Shown here piece by piece: positions 27,055-35,008 of a DNA stretch of 64,000 nucleotides. Source of the DNA: Mesonia algae (GTDB lineage Bacteria > Bacteroidota > Bacteroidia > Flavobacteriales > Flavobacteriaceae); contig NZ_QKYV01000005.1 in the NCBI RefSeq assembly GCF_003253545.1, positions 246,926-310,925 of the forward strand. The letters are read 5' to 3'. The position numbers and the translations under genes were made by a program. Numbering within the stretch: position 1 is the first letter of the stretch; each line of letters begins with the position of its first letter. The notes below the pieces were generated by a model that searched no databases, was not told where the DNA came from, and worked only from the letters and a program-made list of their open reading frames with translations.

Positions 27055-28467
27055 TTAATTAAGGATTTGATATTCAAATTTTGGGTAACCGCGTACGCCG
27101 TTTTCATTCACCATCGAAGTGAATTTTAATTTATAAGTATTTCCGTCAGTATCTTTAATGATGTAAAAACGCTCGTTAAATAGTCCGTTAAAAACATCTC
27201 TCCAGTTGGCTCCAATTACTCTTTGGTCAACTTCATATAATGAATTATCGATATTTGCTGTAGTGAAATCTTGATAAGCAATATCTTCAGTCATTACTTG
27301 ATAAGCTTTGGTGTTAGAAAGTACGTTAGTAGCAACATAATCAGAAAAACCATAAGCAGATTCTCCTCCTTCTGGAAGATCTAACACTTCCGTGAAGACG
27401 GTAAAATTAAGATCCCATTTCCCTTTTGTTGGAGCAACATCTACCACATTTTCATTTATTATACTGAAATAGGTGAAATCGTGATGGTTATCCTTTCCAA
27501 TAGTGATTTCTTGGTGAGTAGTTGCATCTAAATCGGCATAAAGCAATTTATAAGCACCGTCTTCTTGTACAACTCTTATTTTTTTCCAACCTCTATCGGC
27601 TCCAGCAACGGCAACGCTTCCAGTTTCTGGAGTATCGGTTCCTATCTCGCTCCCCATTTTGATGAGGTAAACTTTATTCTCTTCAAGGTTGATAGAAATT
27701 TCTTCGATCACCGTTTCGTTTAAATTTCCGCTAGGAGCATCTACAAATTCATTAGATCCTTGCACTAGGAAAGCCATTTGTGACTGTAAACTAGCAACAT
27801 CAGCTTCGGTAATAGCATCAATATTCGTAGTTTCTAATGGGGCAGCCATCATAAATAAAGAGCTATTTAGCTTAACGCGGAATTGATCTCCGTTATAAAA
27901 AGCTAAATCCCATTTATCTCTACTGACTACGGTTTCTTGTTGTGTACTTAAATCTAAATACACTTGATTTCCTTCATTAGGTCCTCCTAAATTGGGAGAA
28001 ATACTTCCGCCAAGAGAAGCAGTATCAGAGAAACTTACAAGATTGGTAGTGTTTCCTTGAGTAAAACCATTAGGAATATTTACTTCTGTTATGGAGAACT
28101 CAATAGATTTATCAGTGTCATTTTGAGCAGGATTTGAGTTTAATCTTTCTAGACTAAATGAAGTTTGAATGGTTCCCATCACAATAGGAATTTCAATAAT
28201 TCCGCTTTGCGTGGATGGAGTAGTGCTATAATCCTCACCGTAAGTTAAGTTGGTTTCGGTATAAGTAATAACGAGTATTCCGTCCTGCGGAGCATCATTA
28301 GAAAAAACAAGGTCTATTTCTTTTTCATTATCAGTTTCCGCGAAAGCTGTAGAAGGATTTTTAAAAGCCACGACAAATTCAGAATCATTGGCTGATGAAT
28401 CATCTTTATTACACGCCGTAAAGAAGATAATAACGAGAGAAAAAAGTACTAAATAGTTAGATTTCAT
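27055..28467 (-). CDS. hmuY: HmuY-family haem-binding lipoprotein
   Basis: This encodes 470 residues. The lipobox SLVIIFFTAC with NKDDSS predicts surface display. Residues about 25-150 form an Ig/Calx-like extra domain (FVVAFKNPSTAFAETDNEKEIDLVF). The HmuY region follows: SRDKWDLAFYNGDQFRVKLNSSLFMMA, then KGKWDLNFTVFTEV, YGFSDYV, RVIGANWRDVFNG, RFYIIKDTDGNTYKLKFTSM and a final FEYQIL strand. These match the haemophore family that cooperates with HmuR-type receptors. It starts 2 nt after the receptor stop, so it is surely co-transcribed with the receptor. Haem binding is inferred from family; axial ligands cannot be named. Confidence 0.82.
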   Translation of the reverse strand: MKSNYLVLFSLVIIFFTACNKDDSSANDSEFVVAFKNPSTAFAETDNEKEIDLVFSNDAPQDGILVITYTETNLTYGEDYSTTPSTQSGIIEIPIVMGTIQTSFSLERLNSNPAQNDTDKSIEFSITEVNIPNGFTQGNTTNLVSFSDTASLGGSISPNLGGPNEGNQVYLDLSTQQETVVSRDKWDLAFYNGDQFRVKLNSSLFMMAAPLETTNIDAITEADVASLQSQMAFLVQGSNEFVDAPSGNLNETVIEEISINLEENKVYLIKMGSEIGTDTPETGSVAVAGADRGWKKIRVVQEDGAYKLLYADLDATTHQEITIGKDNHHDFTYFSIINENVVDVAPTKGKWDLNFTVFTEVLDLPEGGESAYGFSDYVATNVLSNTKAYQVMTEDIAYQDFTTANIDNSLYEVDQRVIGANWRDVFNGLFNERFYIIKDTDGNTYKLKFTSMVNENGVRGYPKFEYQILN

Positions 28468-28469
28468 AA

Positions 28470-30632
28470 TTAAAAATTTAGATGGTATAAAAGTTTTATA
28501 AAGAAAGACCTGCCATATCCTAATAACTGGGATGAAGATGCTGCAGTATGCGTACCTCCTTGGCCTGTACTAGAGTTTACTTCTGTAATATCTAATACAT
28601 TTCTTGCGCCTATGGTAATATCTAAGTCTTTGTAGAATGTCTTTTTGATAGATGTATTTAACCAACCGTACCCGTCAAGTTTTCCTCTAGTAATTTCAGT
28701 TTCTCCATCGTCATTAATGCTAGATACAAATTGATATTGTGGACCATTTACTTTAAAAAAAGTAGAGAAAACAGTATTCCATTTAGGAACTTGGTAAGAT
28801 AGATTAGTGTTGAATTGAAAAGCGTATAAGAAATCATCATTATACACATCGCTACTGTTTAATACTTTTGATTCTCCAGAGAAAGCAAGTCCTAGGGTAG
28901 CAGAAAGATTTTTGTATTTAAGTGTATTTCTTAAGGATAATCCCCAAGTTTTGTATAGATCTATATTATTATATTGGTAGGCTAGAGGAGAAGTATTTGT
29001 AATAATTAAATCTATTTTATCTTCAACATCTAGATACCAAGCCGATAGTTTTGGAGTATATTTTAATTCGTAATCGTTTAACCAAAATGCTTTTTTAAAG
29101 TGTAAGAATATAGATTTTCCATATTCCGGATTTAGATTCTCATTTCCTTGTACATTATGATTGCTATCAACCATATAAAAATAGAGTTGCTCAAACGTAG
29201 GCGTTTTTGGTGCTGTACCAATGATAGTTCTTAGTTGATAACCATCTTTAAAGCTATACTTTCCGCTAAGGGAAACTGCATACTGAGGTGAAAACTGCGA
29301 AGAGGTAATAATTCTAGCTCCAGGTCTTAAGGATAAGCGGGCGGTAGGTTTTATTTCTGAAGAAGCAAAGAAACTATATGAATTAAGGGTATTGTTTTGA
29401 GTCCTATTTTCGACGTTCTGAGATGAAAGTCCGCTTGCAGAACCTTCATCTAGCGTAGTTTCATAACCTAATTCTAATTTAAAATTTTCCTTATTAAAAA
29501 AGTTGTTGAAAGTTCCTCTAGAGAAAAAGCCTTTGCGGGTATTGTAATCATAATTTTCAATATTAGACTTCTCTTCAGATTTTATGGTGTAAGTAAAAGT
29601 TTCAATATTCTTAGTTTGTTCTTGGTAAGATGCAGAAATATTGAAGTTGATTTGGTCTCTAATTTTCCCTGTAGCATTTAGATGATGATAAAACCTGTCT
29701 GAATTAAAGATCTCATCATTGGCTGTTGGTTTATTAGTTTGCGTAGAACTGTTATGATTTAATAAAACATTGGTATTGTACTTATTAGTTTCTTCCGTAA
29801 AGTATTCGAACTTGTAAAAAACGGTAAAGTTTTCAAAACGATAATTAATTAAAGTTTTAATACTATTTTGTTCTTTAGGAAGCCATTCATAACCTCTTAA
29901 ACCATCATTTTCATCCACAGGATTAAAATAATTTTTTCCTTGATTTTGATTTAGAAACCCTTGAAAATCATTTCTGGTAAATAATACATTGGCGTAAAGC
30001 TTATCTGTAAAATTATGTCCCACTTTTAAAGACTGTATATGTCTACCTTCATCAAACAATCCATATTCGCTACCAATGGTTTCTTCTTGAATATATGGCG
30101 TGATTTGCCATTTCGCTTTCGCGGATTTTTTTGTAATAATATTCACCACACCAGTTACTGCATTAGAACCGTATTGTACTCCCATAGCGCCCTCAATAAT
30201 TTCTATTTGTTGGATATCATCTAAGTTAATTTGAGAAATATCTATAGCATTCCCAAAACCTTCATCCCCTACTATGGGTACATTATCTACTAAAATTTTT
30301 ACATATTCTGAGTTAAATCCAAACTGTTGAATTCCCGATCTGCCTTCACCAGCTTGCGGAATAATATTCATATTTAATGTTTGGGTAAGAACATCGGCAA
30401 GGTTATTTCCTGCCATTAATTGAATGTCTTTTTCTGTAATTACCTGTACTTCAAAAACCGATTTTTTTACAGATTGGGAGTTGTACTGTCCTGTGAGAAT
30501 GACCTCCTCTAGATTATTCACTTTTATGGTGTCTTTTTTCTTGTCATTCGTTTCTTTTTTAACCTCAGTCTCTTGAGCTTGAATGTTAAAAAAGTTTAAA
30601 AGTAAAATGATGAGTAGAAATCTATTTTTCAT
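28470..30632 (-). CDS. TonB-dependent receptor, HmuR-like (haem uptake)
   Basis: This encodes 720 residues. A signal peptide (MKNRFLLIILLLNFFNIQAQ) precedes a short Lys/Glu-rich linker and the plug (about 45-170): EEVILTGQYNSQSVKKSVFEVQVITEKDI, MAGNNLADVLTQTLNMNI, IEIIEGAMGVQYGSNAVTGVVNIITKK. The barrel follows, ending GRSFFIKLLYHLNF. There is no N-terminal carboxypeptidase-like domain, unlike the other receptor in this window. It heads the operon with two HmuY-like genes, which points to haem as substrate; another metal chelate is possible. Its leader contains one of the 9-5-9 inverted repeats, adjoining the start codon. Confidence 0.9.
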   Translation of the reverse strand: MKNRFLLIILLLNFFNIQAQETEVKKETNDKKKDTIKVNNLEEVILTGQYNSQSVKKSVFEVQVITEKDIQLMAGNNLADVLTQTLNMNIIPQAGEGRSGIQQFGFNSEYVKILVDNVPIVGDEGFGNAIDISQINLDDIQQIEIIEGAMGVQYGSNAVTGVVNIITKKSAKAKWQITPYIQEETIGSEYGLFDEGRHIQSLKVGHNFTDKLYANVLFTRNDFQGFLNQNQGKNYFNPVDENDGLRGYEWLPKEQNSIKTLINYRFENFTVFYKFEYFTEETNKYNTNVLLNHNSSTQTNKPTANDEIFNSDRFYHHLNATGKIRDQINFNISASYQEQTKNIETFTYTIKSEEKSNIENYDYNTRKGFFSRGTFNNFFNKENFKLELGYETTLDEGSASGLSSQNVENRTQNNTLNSYSFFASSEIKPTARLSLRPGARIITSSQFSPQYAVSLSGKYSFKDGYQLRTIIGTAPKTPTFEQLYFYMVDSNHNVQGNENLNPEYGKSIFLHFKKAFWLNDYELKYTPKLSAWYLDVEDKIDLIITNTSPLAYQYNNIDLYKTWGLSLRNTLKYKNLSATLGLAFSGESKVLNSSDVYNDDFLYAFQFNTNLSYQVPKWNTVFSTFFKVNGPQYQFVSSINDDGETEITRGKLDGYGWLNTSIKKTFYKDLDITIGARNVLDITEVNSSTGQGGTHTAASSSQLLGYGRSFFIKLLYHLNF

Positions 30633-30654
30633 TATTTAGACTAAGTCTTAATTA
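30632..30654. promoter_or_regulatory. Candidate metal/haem-regulator operator, receptor leader
   Basis: TTATTTAGA and TCTTAATTA are separated by 5 nt (7 of 9 symmetrical; core AGACT-A-AGTCT perfect). It touches the receptor start codon and lies downstream of the minus-strand promoter box, as the 17115-17137 copy does relative to its gene. Confidence 0.5.
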
Positions 30655-30665
30655 AAATATTTCGA

Positions 30666-30673
30666 CAAATATA
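30666..30673 (-). promoter_or_regulatory. -7 promoter box of the haem receptor operon
   Basis: TATATTTG on the minus strand fits TAnnTTTG. The predicted start is near 30662, 30 nt before the receptor ATG. Confidence 0.6.
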
Positions 30674-30677
30674 TATA

Positions 30678-30700
30678 TTATTTTAAATCAATCTAAATAA
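30678..30700. promoter_or_regulatory. Candidate metal/haem-regulator operator between divergent promoters
   Basis: TTATTTTAA and TCTAAATAA are separated by 5 nt (7 of 9 symmetrical). It sits between the two divergent -7 boxes, overlapping the -33 regions of both, so one bound dimer could block both operons. Confidence 0.55.
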
Positions 30701-30706
30701 ATTTAA

Positions 30707-30714
30707 TATTTTTG
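30707..30714 (+). promoter_or_regulatory. -7 promoter box of the DUF6607 operon
   Basis: TATTTTTG fits TAnnTTTG, with a predicted start near 30718, 29 nt before the ATG at 30747. Confidence 0.65.
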
Positions 30715-30746
30715 TCCCAGAATCAATCTATAAAAAACTAATAAAA

Positions 30747-31643
30747 ATGAATTTCAAGAACTTATTATTTACAAGTGTTTTGATGGCAGCCACTAGCGTT
30801 GGTTTCGCCCAAAAAAATCTAAAAGAAGATAAACAAGCTATAAAAGATATGTGCGGCTGTTTTGAGGTTACCTTTAAGTATACCGAGACATTTTCTCCAG
30901 AAATTGATTATGAAAAACACTATGATTATACAGCTACAGCTTTAGAATGGGCAGAGTTGATAAAAGATGAAAAAAACGAAATTTCTATTCAGCACCTTTT
31001 AGTTCTTAATGATACCATGGTCATTAAGCACTGGAGACAAGATTGGTTATATGAAAATACAAAGCGTTATGACTTTAACCACGATAATCAATGGACTTTT
31101 GTAAATATGAATAAGAAAGATGTAAAAGGACAATGGACACAAAATGTATATCAGGTAGATGATAGTCCGCGTTACTCAGGTTCTGCAACTTGGATTCATG
31201 AAGATGGAAAACATTATTGGAATAATACTACAAGTTCTCCTTTGCCGCGTAGAGAATATTCTAAACGAAGTGATTATAATGTAATGATGCGTGGTAATCA
31301 AGTTGAAATTACAAAAGAAGGGTGGTTGCACGAGCAGGATAATGAGAAAGTAATTCGTGAAGATGGTAAAGAAGATGTGCTTTTAGTAGAAGAAAAAGGT
31401 TATAACGTATATCGTAAAGTAGCCGATGAAAAATGTAAAGCTGCCAAAAACTGGTGGGCAACTAATAAAGATTTTTGGAGTAGAGTAAGAAATAAGTGGA
31501 GTGATGTTTATGGTCGTGATAAAGATTTAGCTTTAGAGAAAGCGGTAAACGGTCAAGCTTTATTTATGCAATTATTCCCAATGGATATTGAAACAAAACA
31601 AGCAAAAATTGATAGTACTGTAGAAGAATACGTAAAAAAATAA
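30747..31643 (+). CDS. Secreted DUF6607-family protein
   Basis: This encodes 298 residues with a signal peptide (MNFKNLLFTSVLMAATSVGFAQ). The start of the mature protein, IKDMCGCFEVTFKYTETFS, and the Trp-rich beta sections (IKHWRQDWLYENTKRYDFNHDNQWTF, YSGSATWIHEDGKHYWNN) fit DUF6607, a family I know mainly from proteobacterial and Bacteroidota iron/haem loci. It has no known activity and is periplasmic by signal peptide. It is the first gene of a three-gene operon divergent from the haem receptor operon, with a shared candidate operator. A role in haem or iron handling is inferred from this placement. Confidence 0.72.
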   Translation: MNFKNLLFTSVLMAATSVGFAQKNLKEDKQAIKDMCGCFEVTFKYTETFSPEIDYEKHYDYTATALEWAELIKDEKNEISIQHLLVLNDTMVIKHWRQDWLYENTKRYDFNHDNQWTFVNMNKKDVKGQWTQNVYQVDDSPRYSGSATWIHEDGKHYWNNTTSSPLPRREYSKRSDYNVMMRGNQVEITKEGWLHEQDNEKVIREDGKEDVLLVEEKGYNVYRKVADEKCKAAKNWWATNKDFWSRVRNKWSDVYGRDKDLALEKAVNGQALFMQLFPMDIETKQAKIDSTVEEYVKK

Positions 31644-32180
31644 ATGATGATTAAAAGGTTATTAATATTTTGTGGCCTATTAAGTTGTTTTGCTTTTACG
31701 ATTACAACAACCCAAGATAGGCTTCAAGAAAAATTTGATAAGGCGATAAAAAGCACTTACGAAGTAAAGGATTATCAGTTGGAATCTATTACGGCTCCAG
31801 GAAATATAGAAGAAAAAATTCCGGCGAAGACCGCAGCTAAAAACCTTTCAAGAATTTCTGTACAAGGAGAACTTATAGGTTATACCTATTTAGGAACTGC
31901 TCCAAGTAAAAAGAAGAAATTTGAATATGTGGTGTTGTTTGATAAAGATTTGAAGATTAAAAAATCTAAAGTTCTCATCTACAGAGAAGATTACGGACTT
32001 CAAATAGGGTCTCAGCGTTGGCTTAAGCAGTTTATAGGTATGACACCAGACTCTAAAATTGAGTATGGAGAAAATATAGCTGCTATTAGTGGAGCGACTA
32101 TTTCTGCCTCATCTATGGCAAGAGCTGTAAATAATGTATTAAAAACGATGCATATTTTAAAACAGGAAAATCAATTATGA
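31644..32180 (+). CDS. FMN-binding domain protein
   Basis: This encodes 178 residues with a signal peptide or N-terminal anchor (MMIKRLLIFCGLLSCFAFTIT). The FMN_bind domain covers about 75-170: GELIGYTYLGTAPSKKKKFEYVVLFD, and the flavinylation motif AAISGATISASSM, where ApbE-type transferases attach FMN to the Thr of SGAT. This implies an exported flavoprotein that carries electrons in the periplasm. It starts directly after the DUF6607 stop and overlaps the next gene by 4 nt (ATGA). In a haem/iron operon it could feed electrons to reduction or release of haem iron; that is inference. Confidence 0.85.
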   Translation: MMIKRLLIFCGLLSCFAFTITTTQDRLQEKFDKAIKSTYEVKDYQLESITAPGNIEEKIPAKTAAKNLSRISVQGELIGYTYLGTAPSKKKKFEYVVLFDKDLKIKKSKVLIYREDYGLQIGSQRWLKQFIGMTPDSKIEYGENIAAISGATISASSMARAVNNVLKTMHILKQENQL

Positions 32181-32665
32181 TCAACCTTAACGGATTTATC
32201 TTTAGGTTACCCAAAGAAGTAAAATTTTTAATCGGCGCTTTTCTTGTAGTGTTAAGCGTCGGTTATTTTACGGGTTTGATTTTTGTAAATGATACTACAG
32301 AAAATCATCCTCAAGGCATTCAAGAAAACTATTTAGGTAACGAAGAAGACCTGGAAGCAGAAGTGATGAAGTTTAAAAAACCAGAAAGAGAAATGCTTAC
32401 CATCATTCATACGCACATTCTTTCTATGTCTGTTATATTTTTTCTTCTTGGCGGATTGGTTTCAATAACCAAGTCTAACAAAAAATTAAAAAAAGCTTTA
32501 ATGATAGAGCCGTTATTATCGGTCTTATTAACCTTTGGTGGAATTTATTTAATGTGGACTGGTTTACATTGGATGCGTTATGTGGTGGTGGTTTCAGGAA
32601 TACTTATGACTACATCTTTTGTTATATCTGTACTTTTGGTTTTCTCACAATTGTTTAGAAAATAA
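32177..32665 (+). CDS. Four-helix inner-membrane protein of unknown function
   Basis: This encodes 162 residues with about four membrane helices (about 16-35, 75-97, 107-128, 134-158). A periplasmic loop (about 38-72) contains NDTTENHPQGIQENYLG. Histidines near helix ends (MLTIIHTHILSMS, GLHWMRY) could bind haem or a quinone, as in small membrane electron carriers. I do not recognise the family. It is coupled to the FMN-binding protein by an ATGA overlap, suggesting the two form one membrane redox unit. Confidence 0.72.
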   Translation: MINLNGFIFRLPKEVKFLIGAFLVVLSVGYFTGLIFVNDTTENHPQGIQENYLGNEEDLEAEVMKFKKPEREMLTIIHTHILSMSVIFFLLGGLVSITKSNKKLKKALMIEPLLSVLLTFGGIYLMWTGLHWMRYVVVVSGILMTTSFVISVLLVFSQLFRK

Positions 32666-32702
32666 ATAATAACATTATTACAAGTTTCTTAGCATAAAAG
32701 CT

Positions 32703-32710
32703 TACTTTTG
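32703..32710 (+). promoter_or_regulatory. -7 promoter box of guaB
   Basis: TACTTTTG fits TAnnTTTG. The start predicted about 4 nt downstream (32714) coincides with the first base of the inverted repeat at 32714-32733. Confidence 0.65.
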
Positions 32711-32713
32711 CAT

Positions 32714-32733
32714 GCAATTAAATCTTTAATTGC
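32714..32733 (+). promoter_or_regulatory. Perfect inverted repeat directly before guaB
   Basis: GCAATTAAA and TTTAATTGC are separated by two bases. It ends one base before the ATG at 32735. It could be a repressor operator at the transcription start or a hairpin (8 bp, 4-nt loop) capping the mRNA. Confidence 0.55.
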
Positions 32734-32734
32734 G

Positions 32735-34207
32735 ATGACTGCACACGATAATAAAATTGTTGGAGAAGGATTAACATATGATGATGTTCTTTTAGTTCCT
32801 GCGTTTTCCGAAGTTCTTCCTAGAGAAGTTAACATTCAAACCAAATTTACCAAAAATATCACTATCAACGTTCCTATTGTTTCGGCAGCTATGGATACGG
32901 TGACAGAATCTCGCATGGCTATTGCTATGGCTCGAGAAGGAGGTATTGGTGTTTTGCATAAAAACATGACTATCGAGCAACAAGCACTTAAAGTCCGTAA
33001 AGTAAAAAGAGCAGAAAGTGGAATGATTATCGACCCTGTTACTTTACCTATAGAAGCAAAAGTAAAAGATGCTAAAGAATTGATGCGAGAGCATAGTATT
33101 GGAGGAATCCCCATTGTTGATCAAGAAGGAAAATTAATTGGGATTGTTACCAATCGTGATTTGCGTTTTGAGAAAAACAACGAAAGACCTATTGAAGAAG
33201 TAATGACTTCTAAAAATTTGGTAACTGTTGCAGAAGGAACTTCTTTAGATGATGCAGAAGAAATCTTACAAGAGAATAAAATTGAGAAGTTACCTGTTAT
33301 TAATAAGGATAACAAGCTAGTAGGTTTAATCACGTTTAGAGATATTACTAAACTAACTCAAAAACCTATCGCTAACAAAGATCAATACGGTAGATTACGT
33401 GTGGCAGCAGCTTTAGGTGTCACTGCAGATGCTGTTGATAGAGCAGAAGCTTTGGTGAATGCAGGTGTAGATGCTGTAATTATAGATACAGCTCACGGTC
33501 ATACTAAAGGCGTGGTTCATGTATTGAAAGAAGTGAAAAAGAAATTCCCAAATTTAGAAGTAGTGGTAGGGAATATCGCTACTGCGGAAGCTGCGCAATA
33601 TTTAGCTGATGCTGGAGCTGATGCCGTAAAAGTAGGAATAGGTCCGGGTTCTATTTGTACCACAAGAGTAGTGGCGGGAGTAGGTTTTCCACAATTTTCT
33701 GCTGTAATTGAAGTAGCTGCAGCTTTAAAAGGAAGCGGAGTACCAGTCATTGCAGATGGAGGTATACGTTATACAGGAGATATTCCTAAAGCCATAGCAG
33801 CAGGAGCAGACTGTGTGATGTTAGGTTCTTTACTGGCAGGTACTAAGGAATCTCCAGGCGAAACTATAATTTACGAAGGAAGAAAATTTAAATCTTATCG
33901 CGGAATGGGATCTGTAGAGGCAATGCAACAAGGCTCTAAAGATCGTTATTTTCAAGATGTAGAGGACGATATTAAAAAGCTTGTTCCAGAAGGTATTGTA
34001 GGACGTGTACCTTATAAAGGAGAATTATTTGAAAGCATGAATCAATTTATTGGAGGTTTACGTGCAGGAATGGGATATTGCGGAGCAAAAGATATTGAAG
34101 CTTTAAAGAACGATGCTAAATTTGTGAAGATAACATCATCGGGAATTCATGAGAGTCATCCTCACGATGTAACCATTACCAAAGAAGCACCTAACTATTC
34201 TAGATAG
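32735..34207 (+). CDS. guaB: IMP dehydrogenase
   Basis: This encodes 490 residues, the standard IMPDH length, from ATG 32735; an upstream TTG at 32708 lies inside the promoter box and cannot be the start. The TIM barrel is interrupted by two CBS domains (about 95-210). The active-site loop GPGSICTTR has the catalytic C308, and later motifs are IADGGIRYTGDIPKA, MLGSLLAGT, YRGMGSVEAM and GLRAGMGYCGA. It converts IMP to XMP with NAD, the committed step to guanine nucleotides. CBS domains usually bind adenine/guanine nucleotides for feedback control. Confidence 0.97.
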   Translation: MTAHDNKIVGEGLTYDDVLLVPAFSEVLPREVNIQTKFTKNITINVPIVSAAMDTVTESRMAIAMAREGGIGVLHKNMTIEQQALKVRKVKRAESGMIIDPVTLPIEAKVKDAKELMREHSIGGIPIVDQEGKLIGIVTNRDLRFEKNNERPIEEVMTSKNLVTVAEGTSLDDAEEILQENKIEKLPVINKDNKLVGLITFRDITKLTQKPIANKDQYGRLRVAAALGVTADAVDRAEALVNAGVDAVIIDTAHGHTKGVVHVLKEVKKKFPNLEVVVGNIATAEAAQYLADAGADAVKVGIGPGSICTTRVVAGVGFPQFSAVIEVAAALKGSGVPVIADGGIRYTGDIPKAIAAGADCVMLGSLLAGTKESPGETIIYEGRKFKSYRGMGSVEAMQQGSKDRYFQDVEDDIKKLVPEGIVGRVPYKGELFESMNQFIGGLRAGMGYCGAKDIEALKNDAKFVKITSSGIHESHPHDVTITKEAPNYSR

Positions 34208-34235
34208 TTTTAAGTATAAACTTATAAAATTGAAG

Positions 34236-34268
34236 AAAGCTCTAATTGTATTAGGGCTTTTTTTTTAG
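34236..34268 (+). terminator. Terminator of guaB
   Basis: A stem AAAGCTCTAAT/ATTAGGGCTTT (one wobble) with loop TGT is followed by eight T. It lies 28 nt past the stop and overlaps the 3' end of the convergent small membrane protein gene. Confidence 0.82.
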
Positions 34269-34619
34269 GTTAGATTTTTTCTGCAAGCCATAAAAAAATA
34301 TACTTCCTAGAAAATACATTACTACATCCCACCCATCAGAAGTGTAGCGAGGGTTTATTTGAGGTTGATAATATTCAAAATAAATAGCATAATAGATAGT
34401 CAAAGAGATAATTGTAAACAAAGATAATCTTATGGAATCATCCTTTTTAATCTTTTGCACAGCTATTAGGCAAATAGTAAGTACAATTGGCATACATAGC
34501 AAATCGTTAGCATACGAATTGATTATAGTGGGCAGTTGGATATGGAGTAAATGTTTTGTAGCTAATAAACACAAAAATAAAGTAAGAAGAGAATATAGAA
34601 CTTTATAGATAAGGGTCAT
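34251..34619 (-). CDS. Small membrane protein of unknown function
   Basis: This encodes 122 residues from ATG 34619. I chose this start because it overlaps the stop of the 49-codon gene upstream as ATGA; the same frame runs open further upstream, but that part is another gene in a different frame. Three to four membrane helices are visible (LLTLFLCLLATK, MPIVLTICLIAV, LSLFTIISLTIYYAIYF, VVMYFLGSIFFYGL). The tail is basic (KKSNLKKKP). No family is recognised. It is the last gene of a four-gene operon. Confidence 0.62.
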   Translation of the reverse strand: MTLIYKVLYSLLTLFLCLLATKHLLHIQLPTIINSYANDLLCMPIVLTICLIAVQKIKKDDSIRLSLFTIISLTIYYAIYFEYYQPQINPRYTSDGWDVVMYFLGSIFFYGLQKKSNLKKKP

Positions 34620-34765
34620 AATAAAAGCAAGGAAGTAATAAATGCTAAAATTCCTCCTATGACCATGACAATCATCCATACCGAGTAGCCCATTTTAGAA
34701 AAAAATAGACTCAATTTACTTTTTGGTTTTTCTGATGCAGATTTATTTTCGCTCTCTTTTTTCAT
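34616..34765 (-). CDS. 49-residue single-helix membrane protein
   Basis: A short gene read directly from the sequence: ATG at 34765, TGA at 34618-34616. The N-terminal 20 residues are Lys/Ser/Glu-rich (MKKESENKSASEKPKSKLSL), followed by one strong membrane helix (about 29-49: VWMIVMVIGGILAFITSLLLL). Its start lies 6 nt after the stop of the 78-residue gene, and its stop overlaps the start of the next gene as ATGA. That tight packing is good evidence that it is translated. Function is unknown. Confidence 0.65.
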   Translation of the reverse strand: MKKESENKSASEKPKSKLSLFFSKMGYSVWMIVMVIGGILAFITSLLLL

Positions 34766-34771
34766 CCTTAT

Positions 34772-35008
34772 TTAAATAGTATAAAGTTGTCCTCGATGCG
34801 GTTTTAGCGCATCTCTAATAGGTTTCATTTCATCTTTGGAAACAATCATAAATGCCAAAGAATGCATATCTGATAGGTTTTCAACTCCTGTAAGATTTAG
34901 CTGAGTTTTTTCAATCTTGATAAAATCTTTAAGGTGAATTTCGTGATGTTCAGCAGTTTTTTGAGCGTGAGGACCTCTAAAATCCCATATAAGTTTAATA
35001 TGTTCCAT
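34772..35008 (-). CDS. Small conserved-looking cytosolic protein
   Basis: This encodes 78 residues with no signal peptide or membrane segment. It begins MEHIKLIWDFRGPHAQKTAEHHEIHLKDFI and has three histidines in one short stretch (AEHHEIHL). The fold looks like a small alpha/beta ferredoxin-like domain (IKLIWDF strand, LKDFIKIE, SLAFMIVSKDEMKPIRDAL). The family is not recognised. Its ATG shares one base with the stop of the SRPBCC gene (TAATG), so the two are coupled. Confidence 0.7.
   Translation of the reverse strand: MEHIKLIWDFRGPHAQKTAEHHEIHLKDFIKIEKTQLNLTGVENLSDMHSLAFMIVSKDEMKPIRDALKPHRGQLYTI

Noticed and set aside
30638..30648. AGACTAAGTCT as a stand-alone operator
   Set aside because: It is the core of the larger 9-5-9 inverted repeat at 30632-30654, so it is reported there.
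32708..32734. Upstream TTG start for guaB
   Set aside because: It lies within the TAnnTTTG promoter box; the ATG at 32735 gives the normal IMPDH N-terminus.
33517..33750. Minus-strand frames opposite guaB (also 32792-33333)
   Set aside because: They lie fully within the catalytic region of IMPDH, with compositional bias expected of an antisense frame.
34620..34679. N-terminal extension of the small membrane protein at 34251
   Set aside because: This stretch is the 3' part of the 49-codon gene in another frame; the ATGA overlap fixes the start at 34619.
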